Below, piece after piece: positions 18,694 to 28,088 of a DNA stretch of 64,000 nucleotides. A program made the position numbers and the translations under genes. The notes beneath the pieces were generated by a model. That model saw nothing but the letters and a program-made list of their open reading frames with translations, made no database searches and was not told the DNA's origin. This DNA is from Pasteurellaceae bacterium LFhippo2 (GTDB taxonomy: Bacteria > Pseudomonadota > Gammaproteobacteria > Enterobacterales > Pasteurellaceae): the NCBI GenBank assembly GCA_029852775.1, contig LEKJ01000104.1:1-64000 (forward strand), written 5' to 3'. Numbering within the stretch: position 1 is the first letter of the stretch; each line of letters starts with the position of its first letter.

Positions 18694-21330
18694 ATGTCCG
18701 AAAAAAATAAAGCTGTTGATTATGACGACCTACAGGATATGGTCGCTTCCAACGACACTGGTGGTCGTAATCCATACGGTTTCACTAAAAAATTAATTAT
18801 TGTTACTGCCATTTTGTGGTCTATTTTTCAACTCTATTACACTTCGCCTTTCCCATTTTGGTTACAAGAAGTTGTGCGTGAATGGGGCTGGAATTTAAAT
18901 GTGGTAGTGGATGACACAAAAGCGCGCTCAATCCATCTCTCTTTTGCGCTGTTCTTAGCTTATTTGGTTTTTCCTGCAACAGCGACATCACCTAAACATC
19001 GCGTCCCTTATTTAGATTGGGGATTAGCAATTCTTGGGGCATTCTTAGCGTCTTATTATATTTTCTTCTATGAAGGCTTAGTAACACGTTTTGGCGCGCC
19101 TAATATGCAGGACATTGTGGCTGGCTGTTTAGGCGTATTAGTTTTACTTGAAGCTTGTCGCCGTAGCCTAGGTTTACCTTTGGTTATTATTGCGACCGTA
19201 TTCTTACTTTATAACTATTTTGGCCAATACCTACCAACTAGTTGGATTATCAGCCATCGCTCTGGTTCACTTTCACAAATCATCAACCAACAATGGATTA
19301 CCACCGAAGGCGTATTCGGTGTTGCGGTTGGGGTTTCAACGAAATACGTATTCTTATTTGTGCTATTCGGCGCACTTTTAGATAAAGCAGGTGCAGGTAA
19401 CTACTTTATTAAAACCGCTTTTGCCTACCTAGGTCACTTTAGCGGTGGGCCAGGTAAAGCGGCTGTAGTGTCTTCTGCATTAACCGGCTTAGTATCAGGC
19501 TCATCTATCGCCAACGTAGTAACTACGGGTACTTTCACGATTCCAATGATGAAACGAGTTGGATTAAGCCCAGAAAAAGCTGGGGCAATTGAAGTAGCAT
19601 CATCAGTTAATGGCCAGATTATGCCGCCAGTAATGGGGGCTGCCGCATTCTTGATGATTGAATACGTCAATATGCCATATAGCCAGTTAATTACCCACGC
19701 TTTCTTACCGGCTGTCATTTCCTATATTGCATTGGTTTATATCGTTCATCTTGAAGCACAAATAATGGGCTTAAAAGGTTTAGAGCGAGTTGAAGCTGCA
19801 AGCCCTATTCTTGTGACATTGTTAAAAGCGGTAAGCTATATCTTAGTTGTAGTCGGCTTAGCGATAGCTGTGCATTATGGGCTAGGTTGGATTAAAGATC
19901 TTGTCCCGAACTTTGCATTTGGAATAGTTTGCTTATTATTAGCCGCGGTTTATGTGCTACTCATTCGCCGTGTGGCAAGTTTCCCTGACCTTGAATTAGA
20001 TGATCCAAATTCACCAGTAACGGCTCTTCCATTACGTAAACCAACAGTGAATGCGGGTCTGCACTTCTTATTGCCAGTAGTGGTATTAATGTGGTGCTTA
20101 ATGGTAGAACAACTTTCACCAGGTCTATCGGCATTCTGGGGCACAATGGCATTGGCAGTGATCTTAATTACCCAACGCCCATTACTAAACTTCTTCCGTA
20201 AAGGGTCATCATCAAACAATATTGCTCTCGCAAAACAAGGTGTGCAAGAGCTGATTGATGGTCTTGAAACTGGTGCTCGTAATATGATTGGTATCGGTAT
20301 TGCCACCGCAACTGCCGGAATCATCGTTGGTGCAGTATCATTAACTGGCTTTGGTGTTCAGCTTTCAGGCATTATCGAAATGCTCTCAATGGGCAACATT
20401 CTATTAATGCTAATCCTTGTTGCTATCTTCAGCTTGATTCTTGGGATGGGCTTACCAACAACTGCAAACTACATTGTTGTGTCATCATTAATGGCGGTTG
20501 TTATTGTTGAAGTGGGTAAACAAAATGGCTTAATCGTACCACTTGTTGCTGTGCATCTATTTGTTTTCTATTTTGGAATTATGGCGGATGTCACACCACC
20601 TGTTGGCTTAGCTTCTTTTGCGGCAGCAGCCATTTCAGGCGGTAGCCCAATCAAAACGGGTGTAGTTGCATTCTTCTACAGTTTAAGAACAGCAATTTTA
20701 CCGTTCCTATTTATCTTCAATACAGATCTACTACTGATTAATGTGAACTTCGCTCACGGAGTATTAGTATTTATTACCGCAACAACAGGGATATTACTCT
20801 TTACAGCTGGCACAATGAATTACTTCATTGTAAAAAACAAACTGTGGGAAGCTCTAGTACTAGTATTGGCCGCGTTTATGTTCTTCCGCCCAGGATTCTT
20901 TATGGATCGTATCTCGCCAACAGAACGCCATATTGAGCCTGCTCACTTAGCGCAAGAACTTGCAGATGTACCTGTAGGGAAAAACTTAAAAATTAAAGTT
21001 TCGGGTATCAACCCTTATGGTAAAGAGATTGAATTTTACTCACTTCTGACGGTACCGGCTGGTGCAAGTGGCGAAGAACGTATTAAAGCACTTGGTTTAA
21101 CATTGCTTGATACAGGCGAAAAAATTGAACTTGATGGCAAAGAAACCACGAAAATCTTAATTGATAACGTTGAGATTGATTCGCCTGCAGCTAAAGTAGG
21201 CTTAAACTGGGATCAAACGGTTCTTGAAGTTGCTGTTCCACAAAACTCACTACCAAAAGAATTAATGTTTATTCCAGCATACTTGCTTGCATTCTTTGTG
21301 TGGTGGAACCAACGCCGCCGTCGTCAATAA
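18694..21330 (+). CDS. TRAP transporter fused permease (TAXI type) with DUF3394
   Basis: 878 aa with many membrane segments. An N-terminal small-subunit (DctQ-like) part is followed by the large DctM-like domain (GALLDKAGAGNYFIKTAFAY; GMGLPTTANYIVVSSLMAV; VTPPVGLASFAAAAISGG). The last 170 residues form a soluble DUF3394-type domain ending in a single helix and RRRRQ. It imports the ligand bound by the upstream TAXI receptor using a sodium gradient. The start ATG at 18694 is preceded by CGGGGGA. Confidence 0.9.
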   Translation: MSEKNKAVDYDDLQDMVASNDTGGRNPYGFTKKLIIVTAILWSIFQLYYTSPFPFWLQEVVREWGWNLNVVVDDTKARSIHLSFALFLAYLVFPATATSPKHRVPYLDWGLAILGAFLASYYIFFYEGLVTRFGAPNMQDIVAGCLGVLVLLEACRRSLGLPLVIIATVFLLYNYFGQYLPTSWIISHRSGSLSQIINQQWITTEGVFGVAVGVSTKYVFLFVLFGALLDKAGAGNYFIKTAFAYLGHFSGGPGKAAVVSSALTGLVSGSSIANVVTTGTFTIPMMKRVGLSPEKAGAIEVASSVNGQIMPPVMGAAAFLMIEYVNMPYSQLITHAFLPAVISYIALVYIVHLEAQIMGLKGLERVEAASPILVTLLKAVSYILVVVGLAIAVHYGLGWIKDLVPNFAFGIVCLLLAAVYVLLIRRVASFPDLELDDPNSPVTALPLRKPTVNAGLHFLLPVVVLMWCLMVEQLSPGLSAFWGTMALAVILITQRPLLNFFRKGSSSNNIALAKQGVQELIDGLETGARNMIGIGIATATAGIIVGAVSLTGFGVQLSGIIEMLSMGNILLMLILVAIFSLILGMGLPTTANYIVVSSLMAVVIVEVGKQNGLIVPLVAVHLFVFYFGIMADVTPPVGLASFAAAAISGGSPIKTGVVAFFYSLRTAILPFLFIFNTDLLLINVNFAHGVLVFITATTGILLFTAGTMNYFIVKNKLWEALVLVLAAFMFFRPGFFMDRISPTERHIEPAHLAQELADVPVGKNLKIKVSGINPYGKEIEFYSLLTVPAGASGEERIKALGLTLLDTGEKIELDGKETTKILIDNVEIDSPAAKVGLNWDQTVLEVAVPQNSLPKELMFIPAYLLAFFVWWNQRRRRQ

Positions 21331-21336
21331 TTACAA

Positions 21337-21577
21337 ATTATGTAGCAACTACAACATATTTTCTTACACCCTCTCCCGCTTACGGGAGAGGGACAGACCG
21401 AAGGTGCGTTCAGCACCGTAGGTCAGGGAGAGGGCAATTTGCAAAATATTGATGAAATATAACCGCTTGTAACCCTCTCTCTGCAAAAATTGCTGAACGC
21501 AATTTTCGCTGTCTCTCTCCCAAAGGGAGAGAGTTTAAGAAGAGCAAAATTTTCAATTTGTGCAACTGCCACATAAT
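21337..21577. repeat. MITE-like element, complete copy A
   Basis: 241 bp bounded by imperfect terminal inverted repeats, ATTATGTAGCAACTACA at the left and TGTGCAACTGCCACATAAT at the right. Inside are two GGGAGAG-type hairpins, the block CCGAAGGTGCGTTCAGCACC, and an inverted uptake signal (ACCGCTTGT). It has no ORF. I saw no obvious target duplication. Confidence 0.8.
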
Positions 21578-21629
21578 ACGAATAATAATGTATAGGATAG
21601 TTACTATATCATCCTACAAAGGAGAAATT

Positions 21630-22055
21630 ATGTACAACAAATTACTTATCGCCATTGATTTAAGCGATCTCAACAGTGCGAAATTTGTGGTGGAAACGGC
21701 TCTAAAAATTACCGCTCACAATCCTGAAGCTGTTTATCGAGTTGTTACTATTATCGAGCCTATCGACGATAGTTTTATCTCTGCTTTCTTGCCTAAAAAC
21801 TTTGATAAATCACTTATTGAAGAAGCAAATAAGGCATTACACGATTTTACCCAACAAAATTTCCCTGAAGGTTCTAAAGTTCAACATATCGTTGCTCACG
21901 GAACAATCTATGAAGAAATTAATCGTATTGCAGAAGAAAAGTCTGTCGATTTAATCGTTATGCTCGCAAGCAGTAAACCACAAGCCAAAGGTTTAAGCTC
22001 AAATACAGTAAAAGTACTAAGAAATAGCGATAAACCAATTTTGGTACTCCGTTAA
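21630..22055 (+). CDS. Universal stress protein
   Basis: 141 aa, Usp fold: YNKLLIAIDLSDLNSAKFVV at the N-terminus and DKPILVLR at the C-terminus. The nucleotide-binding GxxG motif is weak (KGLSSNTVKVL), as in UspA-type non-ATP-binding members. The ATG at 21630 follows AAAGGAG; the frame extends upstream into the repeat element without support. Confidence 0.85.
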   Translation: MYNKLLIAIDLSDLNSAKFVVETALKITAHNPEAVYRVVTIIEPIDDSFISAFLPKNFDKSLIEEANKALHDFTQQNFPEGSKVQHIVAHGTIYEEINRIAEEKSVDLIVMLASSKPQAKGLSSNTVKVLRNSDKPILVLR

Positions 22056-22113
22056 TTCCATTTTTACGTTACAATAATGCCATTCACTTGAATGGCATTA
22101 TTTTTTGGACAAT

Positions 22114-23064
22114 ATGAAGAAATTAAATATTATTTTTGCGGGTACACCCGATTTCGCAGCAACTCACTTACAAGCATTATTAGATTCAGAACATAACGTT
22201 ATCGCCGTTTATACTCAGCCTGATAAACCTGCAGGACGCGGTAAGAAATTACAGGCTAGCCCAGTTAAGCAGTTAGCTGAAGCACATAATATCCCTGTAT
22301 ATCAGCCTAAATCATTACGTAAAGAAGACGCACAAGCTGAACTTCAAGCATTAAATGCGGATGTGATGGTGGTTGTGGCTTATGGTTTAATCTTACCAAA
22401 AGCGGTTTTAGACGCGCCACGTTTAGGCTGTTTAAATGTGCACGGTTCATTACTGCCACGTTGGCGTGGTGCCGCTCCTATCCAACGTTCAATTTGGGCA
22501 GGCGATGCTGAAACGGGCGTAACCATTATGCAGATGGATATTGGTTTAGACACAGGCGATATGTTGCATAAAGTCACAACTCCAATTGAGCCGACAGAAA
22601 CATCAGCTTCACTCTATAATAAATTGGCAGAATTAGCACCACCGGCATTAATCGATGTGTTAAACGGCTTAGAAAGCGGTCAATTTAAAGCAGAAAAACA
22701 GCAAGATGAATTAGCAAACTACGCAGAAAAACTTAGCAAGGAAGAAGCAAAATTAGACTGGAGTCTGACCGCTTGTCAACTTGAGCGTAATATTCGTGCT
22801 TTCAACCCTTGGCCGATTAGCTATTTAACTTTAAATGTAGATAGCACAGAGCAAAGCATTAAAGTGTATCAAGCAACGGTATTAGCACATCAAGATAAAC
22901 CAGCTGGCACAGTACTTGCCGTGAACAAACAAGGTATTCAAATTGCAACAGTGGATGGTGTGTTAAATATCACACAACTACAACCTGCAGGTAAAAAACC
23001 AATGGCGGTGCAAGACTTCTTAAATGGCCGTGCAGAATGGTTTAAAGTAAAGGAAGTTATTTAA
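22114..23064 (+). CDS. fmt: Methionyl-tRNA formyltransferase
   Basis: 316 aa. It formylates initiator Met-tRNA using 10-formyl-THF. Motifs are [14 protein letters not shown] and the folate-site signature [18 protein letters not shown]. The frame can start at a TTG (22105), but the ATG at 22114 gives [12 protein letters not shown] as in homologues. In relatives fmt is followed by rsmB and trkA; here 1.75 kb of accessory genes intervene. Confidence 0.95.
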   Translation: MKKLNIIFAGTPDFAATHLQALLDSEHNVIAVYTQPDKPAGRGKKLQASPVKQLAEAHNIPVYQPKSLRKEDAQAELQALNADVMVVVAYGLILPKAVLDAPRLGCLNVHGSLLPRWRGAAPIQRSIWAGDAETGVTIMQMDIGLDTGDMLHKVTTPIEPTETSASLYNKLAELAPPALIDVLNGLESGQFKAEKQQDELANYAEKLSKEEAKLDWSLTACQLERNIRAFNPWPISYLTLNVDSTEQSIKVYQATVLAHQDKPAGTVLAVNKQGIQIATVDGVLNITQLQPAGKKPMAVQDFLNGRAEWFKVKEVI

Positions 23065-23117
23065 TAAGAGCACTTAAAATAAACTGCATTTTTAGTGATT
23101 AACCAAGAAACAAGTAT

Positions 23118-24011
23118 ATGATAAAAATAAATCAACCATCTGTGGCCGTAGTAACCGCAACTATCGGACGTAATAGTCTTCTTAAAGCTATCAAAAGTGT
23201 CGCAAAACAGAGCTACCCTTGCAAACATTATATTTTTGTTGATGGTCAACAATATCATCAAAAAGTACAAGATATGTTAAAAGATATTACTACCGAAGTA
23301 GTAGTAACTTATCTGCCAATGAATAGTGGGGCTGATGGTATGTATAATTCCCCTATCAATGCCATCGCTCCCTATTTAGCAAAAGAAGATATTATCTTTT
23401 ATCTGGACGATGATAATTACTACAGCGAAGATCACGTAAAAAACCTTGTTAAGGATATGCAACAACATAGTACAGAGTTTGGCTATAGCTTACGACAATT
23501 TGTTCGCCACGATGGAGAAATATTGTGTGATGATAATGGCTATTCTTTGGGATTTTGGAACATCAATCAAGTTTTATCAAAAGTCAGCCATAATAAAAAT
23601 ACTCTTTCTGTTACAACCAACATTCCGCAAGGCTATTTAATTGATGTTAATTGCCTTGCTATACGTCGAGAACTAGCACAAATGCTTGCAACAGTTTGGA
23701 TGGAAACAGGTTATGGAAATGATCGTAACATTACCCAATATCTATTGAATAACAAACATATTGGTATTTGTAATGCTAAACGTAGTGTGTACTATATACA
23801 AAATAATATTCAAGAATCATATGCTTGGACATTAACACCCACAGAAAAAGAAAAGTTAGGAATTCATAGTGCAGATGATTTACTTAATTTGCATTATCAA
23901 TATTTTAATAATTTGAATGATGAGATACACAAAATTAATAGAGATAACATAGGCAAAGTTCCGTGGGAATATAAAACCTTATATAAAGACGGAAACTTAA
24001 TTAAGGTATAA
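23118..24011 (+). CDS. Family 2 glycosyltransferase
   Basis: 297 aa, GT-A fold: VAVVTATIGRNSLLKAIKSV at the N-terminus and the metal-binding FYLDDDNYY near residue 97. No membrane segment, so it is a cytoplasmic enzyme, likely acting on lipooligosaccharide or another surface glycan. It sits alone between fmt and the brnTA pair, is more AT-rich than its neighbours and is followed by its own terminator, which points to acquisition. The sugar specificity is unknown. Confidence 0.8.
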   Translation: MIKINQPSVAVVTATIGRNSLLKAIKSVAKQSYPCKHYIFVDGQQYHQKVQDMLKDITTEVVVTYLPMNSGADGMYNSPINAIAPYLAKEDIIFYLDDDNYYSEDHVKNLVKDMQQHSTEFGYSLRQFVRHDGEILCDDNGYSLGFWNINQVLSKVSHNKNTLSVTTNIPQGYLIDVNCLAIRRELAQMLATVWMETGYGNDRNITQYLLNNKHIGICNAKRSVYYIQNNIQESYAWTLTPTEKEKLGIHSADDLLNLHYQYFNNLNDEIHKINRDNIGKVPWEYKTLYKDGNLIKV

Positions 24012-24071
24012 GCATTAAACAATTAAAATTGCTAAATATAATTTTAAGACTTTTCATCTCCTAGACAACAT

Positions 24072-24095
24072 TAAAGGGCATTACGCCCTTTTTTG
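24072..24095 (+). terminator. Terminator after the glycosyltransferase
   Basis: AAAGGGCATTACGCCCTTTTTT followed by GTTGC and TAAAATAGC. A near copy lies after brnA (24745-24767). Confidence 0.8.
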
Positions 24096-24125
24096 TTGCA
24101 TAAAATAGCAACAAGGAGTAACATA

Positions 24126-24139
24126 TTTGTATGTACAAA
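24126..24139. promoter_or_regulatory. Palindromic operator candidate for brnTA
   Basis: TTTGTATGTACAAA, a 6-bp inverted repeat with a 2-bp centre, 18 nt before brnT. BrnA antitoxins autorepress through palindromes over the brnT promoter. The assignment is by position. Confidence 0.4.
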
Positions 24140-24156
24140 AACGTTAATCTTTTGCA

Positions 24157-24447
24157 ATGTTATTTGAATGGGATATAAATAAAGCTGAAACTAATCTTAA
24201 GAAACATAAAGTCTCTTTTGAACTTGCAACTCGAGTTTTTAATGATCCAAATGCGTTATCTAAACAAGATCGCTTTGAAAATGGTGAATATCGCTGGCAA
24301 ACAATAGGGCTTGTTGATAATTGTTTATTACTTCTTGTGGCGCATACCGTTAGGGATAAACATAATCAAGAAGTTATACGCATTATTTCAGCTCGTAAAG
24401 CAACCGTACAAGAAAGGAAGAATTATGAGAAAAACTATTCGTTATAA
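24157..24447 (+). CDS. brnT: BrnT-family toxin
   Basis: 96 aa, DUF497/BrnT ribonuclease-like toxin. The N-terminal FEWDINKAETNLKKHKVSFE and the later RIISARKATVQERKNYE are typical. It blocks growth by RNA cleavage when not bound by BrnA. The 3' end overlaps brnA by 23 nt. Confidence 0.9.
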   Translation: MLFEWDINKAETNLKKHKVSFELATRVFNDPNALSKQDRFENGEYRWQTIGLVDNCLLLLVAHTVRDKHNQEVIRIISARKATVQERKNYEKNYSL

Positions 24448-24733
24448 TGTTGAAGGTTCGATTCCTTTAACTTCAAAACAAAAAGCAGAATTAGAAAAAT
24501 TAGCGCAAATAACTGATGACGAAATTGATACATCAGATATTCCTGAACTTGATGAAAACTTTTTCAGACAAGCGGTTCAAAATCCTTTTTATAAACCAAC
24601 TAAAACACCAACGACTATTCGCTTAGACTCAGATGTTCTTAATTGGCTGAAATCTCAAGGAAAGGGCTATCAAACTCGGATTAATAATATTTTAAGAGAA
24701 GCTATGTTGGCTTCTTACAATGCAAGAAGATAG
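24425..24733 (+). CDS. brnA: BrnA-family antitoxin
   Basis: 102 aa, with a C-terminal ribbon-helix-helix DNA-binding region (TTIRLDSDVLNWLKSQGKGY, then QTRINNILREAM). The acidic N-terminal part would bind BrnT. The ATG at 24425 follows AAGGAAG inside brnT; the frame is open upstream but that part is the shadow of brnT. Confidence 0.9.
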   Translation: MRKTIRYNVEGSIPLTSKQKAELEKLAQITDDEIDTSDIPELDENFFRQAVQNPFYKPTKTPTTIRLDSDVLNWLKSQGKGYQTRINNILREAMLASYNARR

Positions 24734-24744
24734 TCAATTTACCT

Positions 24745-24767
24745 AAAAGGGCTTTATGCCCTTTTTT
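24745..24767 (+). terminator. Terminator after brnA
   Basis: AAAAGGGCTTTATGCCCTTTTTT. With its following GTTGC and later TAAAATAGC it duplicates the terminator at 24072-24095, so the brnTA pair is flanked by direct repeats. Confidence 0.8.
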
Positions 24768-24813
24768 GTTGCCTGTTTATTGCGTAAAATAGCGGTAATT
24801 TTACTTATTTAGA

Positions 24814-26127
24814 ATGAATTTAATGAAAAAACTCTCTTCTCGTGCGTTATCGGCACAAATTATTTTACAGGTATTAGATCAAGGAAAGTCCTTATCGACT
24901 TTAATTCCTGAAGCGACCAATCAAGTGGATACCAAAGATTTGCCCTTAGTGCAAGAAATTACGTTCGGGATTTGTCGTGTATTACCACGTCTTGAAATGA
25001 TTATTAAACAGCTTGTTGAAAAACCACTAAAAGGCAAAACTCGCATTGTGCATTGCTTATTATTAGTGGGGTTATATCAGCTACTTTATATGCGAGTGCC
25101 TGCCCACGCAGCAGTTGATGAAGTCGTTAATGCCACAAAAGCGTTAAAAGCGGAGAGTTTTCGCGCTTTAACCAATGGCGTTCTGCGCCGTTTTTTACGT
25201 GAGCAAGAGCAAATTTTAGCGAAAGTAGATAAAAATTGGCAAACGCTTCATCCTGAATGGTTTGTGAATAAACTGAAAAAGACTTATCCAAACTGGCGTG
25301 AGATTGTGGAAGCGAATAATCAGCGTCCGCCAATGTGGATTCGAGTTAATCCACAACATAGCACGGTGGAAAACTACAAAACTTTAGTAGGCGATTTGGT
25401 AAATTATTCGCAAAATCCGACCGCTTGTACTGAGCCAAGTTGTGCGATTATGTTGGATAAAGCCGTATCAGTCAGCCAACTCCCCCACTTTGAGCAAGGT
25501 TGGGCAACGGTACAAGACGCACACGCTCAGTGGTCTGCAACTTTATTAGACGCTCAAAACGGCGAGCTGATTTTAGACGCTTGTGCGGCTCCTGGTGGCA
25601 AAACGACACATATTTTAGAGTTAGCGCCACAAGCAGAAGTGATTGCTTTAGATATTGAGAAAGGCCGTTTAAAGCGTGTGAGCGAAAACTTACAACGTTT
25701 AGGGCAAACCGCAAAAATTATTTGTGGTGACGCCAGCCAGCCAGATCAATGGCTAGAAAAAGACGTGATGTTTGATCGCATTTTATTAGACGCACCTTGT
25801 TCTGCAACAGGCGTGATTCGCCGTCATCCTGACATCAAATGGCTACGTCAAGAACAAGATATTGCGGAATTAGCTGCTCTACAGGCTAAAATTTTGAAAG
25901 CGCTTTGGGCGCGTTTAAAACCAAATGGTACTCTACTCTACGCAACTTGTTCGATTTTGCCTGAAGAAAATAGTCAACAAGTTGAGCAATTTGTGGCGAA
26001 TACCGCTGACGCTAAATTGGTCGAAATGGATTTTAATGGCGAAAAAGTAGAAATGAAACAGTTCTTCCCACAAGCAAATGGCGGAGATGGTTTCTTCTAT
26101 GCAAAATTAATCAAACAAGCGAGTTAA
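24814..26127 (+). CDS. rsmB: 16S rRNA m5C967 methyltransferase
   Basis: 437 aa. An N-terminal NusB-like RNA-binding domain (about 1-140) is followed by a Rossmann methyltransferase: SAM loop [17 protein letters not shown], catalytic Cys motifs [11 protein letters not shown] and [12 protein letters not shown] second in-frame ATG at 24823 (MKKLSSRAL) is an equally possible start. One base separates it from trkA. Confidence 0.93.
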   Translation: MNLMKKLSSRALSAQIILQVLDQGKSLSTLIPEATNQVDTKDLPLVQEITFGICRVLPRLEMIIKQLVEKPLKGKTRIVHCLLLVGLYQLLYMRVPAHAAVDEVVNATKALKAESFRALTNGVLRRFLREQEQILAKVDKNWQTLHPEWFVNKLKKTYPNWREIVEANNQRPPMWIRVNPQHSTVENYKTLVGDLVNYSQNPTACTEPSCAIMLDKAVSVSQLPHFEQGWATVQDAHAQWSATLLDAQNGELILDACAAPGGKTTHILELAPQAEVIALDIEKGRLKRVSENLQRLGQTAKIICGDASQPDQWLEKDVMFDRILLDAPCSATGVIRRHPDIKWLRQEQDIAELAALQAKILKALWARLKPNGTLLYATCSILPEENSQQVEQFVANTADAKLVEMDFNGEKVEMKQFFPQANGGDGFFYAKLIKQAS

Positions 26128-26128
26128 T

Positions 26129-27505
26129 ATGAAAATCATCATTCTCGGTGCAGGACAGGTTGGCTCGACTCTTGCAGAAAATCTAGCCAATCATCATAAC
26201 GACATTACGATTATCGATAGCGAGCAAGGTCGTTTAGCCCCATTACAAGATAAGCACGACTTACGCGTAATCACTGGCAATGCGGCATCTCCACGTATTT
26301 TAAGAGAAGCAGGGGCAAGCGACGCAGATCTGCTTGTTGCCGTAACTGATAATGATGAGAGCAATATGATTGCTTGTCAGATCGCCTACACGCTATTTAA
26401 TGTGCCAACCAAAATTGCGCGTATTCGTAACTCTGACTACGTAAAAGAAAAAGATATTCTATTCAACAACGATGTTCTGCCGATTGACCATATCATTGCC
26501 CCAGAGCTTCTGGTGATGAAAGATATTCTGCGCCTAATCGACTACCCCGGCGCATTGCAAGTTTCTCATTTTGCGAATGACTTAATTAGCCTAGTCAGTA
26601 TTAAAGCATATTACGGCGGCCCTTTAGTTGGCTATCCAATTTCGGCATTAAGCGATCATTTGCCCCATATTGAAGCGCGAATTGTTTCTATATTCCGCCA
26701 AGAAAAGCCTTTTGTCCCACAAGGTTCAACCATTATTGAAGCGGGCGATGAAGTCTTTTTTATGTGCGAAACACAGCATATCAAAGCTGTGATGGCTGAG
26801 CTACAGCGCTTAGAGAAACCACATAAACGCATAATGATTGTTGGTGGCGGAAGTATCGGCACAAATCTTGCGAAATCGCTTGAAGATAAATACAGCGTAA
26901 AATTGATTGAGCCAAACCGAGAGCGCGCTGAAAATCTTGCGGCTAAATTATCGAAAACGCTGGTTTTATGTGGCGACGCTTCAGACCAAGAGCTACTTTT
27001 TGAAGAACATATCGAAAATATCGATCTCTTCCTTGCACTTACAAGCGATGATGAAGCCAATATTATGTCTTCTCTGCTCGCAAAACGCTTGGGCGCAAAA
27101 AAAGCCATTGTTCTTGTACAACGAATTGCGTATTTACATTTAATTCAAGGCGGAACTATCGATATCGCTCTTTCCCCACAACAAGCAACGATTTCAGCCC
27201 TTTCAAATCACGTACGTAAGGGCGATATTGTTAAAGTTTCGACACTAAAACAGGGAACAGTGGAAGGAATTGAGATTATTGCCCACGGCGATAAAGACTC
27301 ATCGAAGGTGGTTGGCAGAACAGTGAAAGAGTTAAAATTGCCACAAGGTGCAGTGATTGGCGCAATTATGCGTAATGACGAAGTGATGATTGCCCACAAA
27401 TCAACACTTATTGAATCGGGCGATCACGTTATTATGTTTATCAATGATAAGAAATATTCAGACGAAGTAGAAAAACTTTTCCAAATCAGCACGTTCTTCC
27501 TATAA
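26129..27505 (+). CDS. trkA: Trk potassium uptake regulatory protein
   Basis: 458 aa cytoplasmic NAD(H)-binding subunit gating TrkH/TrkG. Two tandem RCK units are visible, each with a Rossmann glycine motif ([13 protein letters not shown] at about residue 6 and [13 protein letters not shown] at about residue 238) followed by an RCK_C domain. It ends the fmt-rsmB-trkA series. Confidence 0.94.
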   Translation: MKIIILGAGQVGSTLAENLANHHNDITIIDSEQGRLAPLQDKHDLRVITGNAASPRILREAGASDADLLVAVTDNDESNMIACQIAYTLFNVPTKIARIRNSDYVKEKDILFNNDVLPIDHIIAPELLVMKDILRLIDYPGALQVSHFANDLISLVSIKAYYGGPLVGYPISALSDHLPHIEARIVSIFRQEKPFVPQGSTIIEAGDEVFFMCETQHIKAVMAELQRLEKPHKRIMIVGGGSIGTNLAKSLEDKYSVKLIEPNRERAENLAAKLSKTLVLCGDASDQELLFEEHIENIDLFLALTSDDEANIMSSLLAKRLGAKKAIVLVQRIAYLHLIQGGTIDIALSPQQATISALSNHVRKGDIVKVSTLKQGTVEGIEIIAHGDKDSSKVVGRTVKELKLPQGAVIGAIMRNDEVMIAHKSTLIESGDHVIMFINDKKYSDEVEKLFQISTFFL

Positions 27506-27521
27506 GCCAATCAACAGATAT

Positions 27522-27553
27522 AAAAAAACCGACCACAACCGGTCGGTTTTTTC
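27522..27553. terminator. Terminator trkA/rpsT
   Basis: AAAAAACCGACC, ACAA loop region, then GGTCGGTTTTTT. It lies between convergent trkA and rpsT and is usable in both directions. Confidence 0.85.
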
Positions 27554-27581
27554 TTAAAATTTGCAAATTTCTAAATAAAAA

Positions 27582-27845
27582 TTACGCTAATTTTTTGATT
27601 TGAGCTGCTAAGTTAGCTTTGTGGTTAGCTGCTTTGTTAGCGTGGATTAAGCCTTTAGAAGCCATACGGTCCACTACTTTTTGCATTTCAACGAAAGCTG
27701 CTTCTGAAGCTGCTTTATCACCAGTTGCTACTGCTGCGTATACTTTCTTGATGAAAGTACGCATCATAGAACGTTGGCTTGCGTTGTGTTGGCGACGTTT
27801 TTCAGATTGAATCGCGCGTTTTTTTGCTGACTTGATATTAGCCAA
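27582..27845 (-). CDS. rpsT: 30S ribosomal protein S20
   Basis: 87 aa. The start is TTG (27845), giving [10 protein letters not shown], with AGGAG 7 nt upstream. A second TTG two codons upstream overlaps the ribosome binding site. E. coli rpsT also uses UUG, and this weak start is part of its translational autocontrol, so the feature looks conserved. Confidence 0.95.
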   Translation of the reverse strand: MANIKSAKKRAIQSEKRRQHNASQRSMMRTFIKKVYAAVATGDKAASEAAFVEMQKVVDRMASKGLIHANKAANHKANLAAQIKKLA

Positions 27846-28088
27846 GGTCAAACTCCTAAAAATATCTGTGTAAAAATAAAAAACATAAAACCGAAGTTTT
27901 ATGTGCTATCGATAGTTTAAAGTTTCATTTTCAACGAGACACGTGTTTGAAAATAACATCGTTTCACGCAAGAAATGTTCTTGTGTAAAAGATAGGGGCG
28001 GATTTTAACAGTTTTTTTGTGATTTTCATATAGATACTATGAAGAAAGTGGTAAAATTCCACACAAATTTTCAAAATTGAGAAATCCT

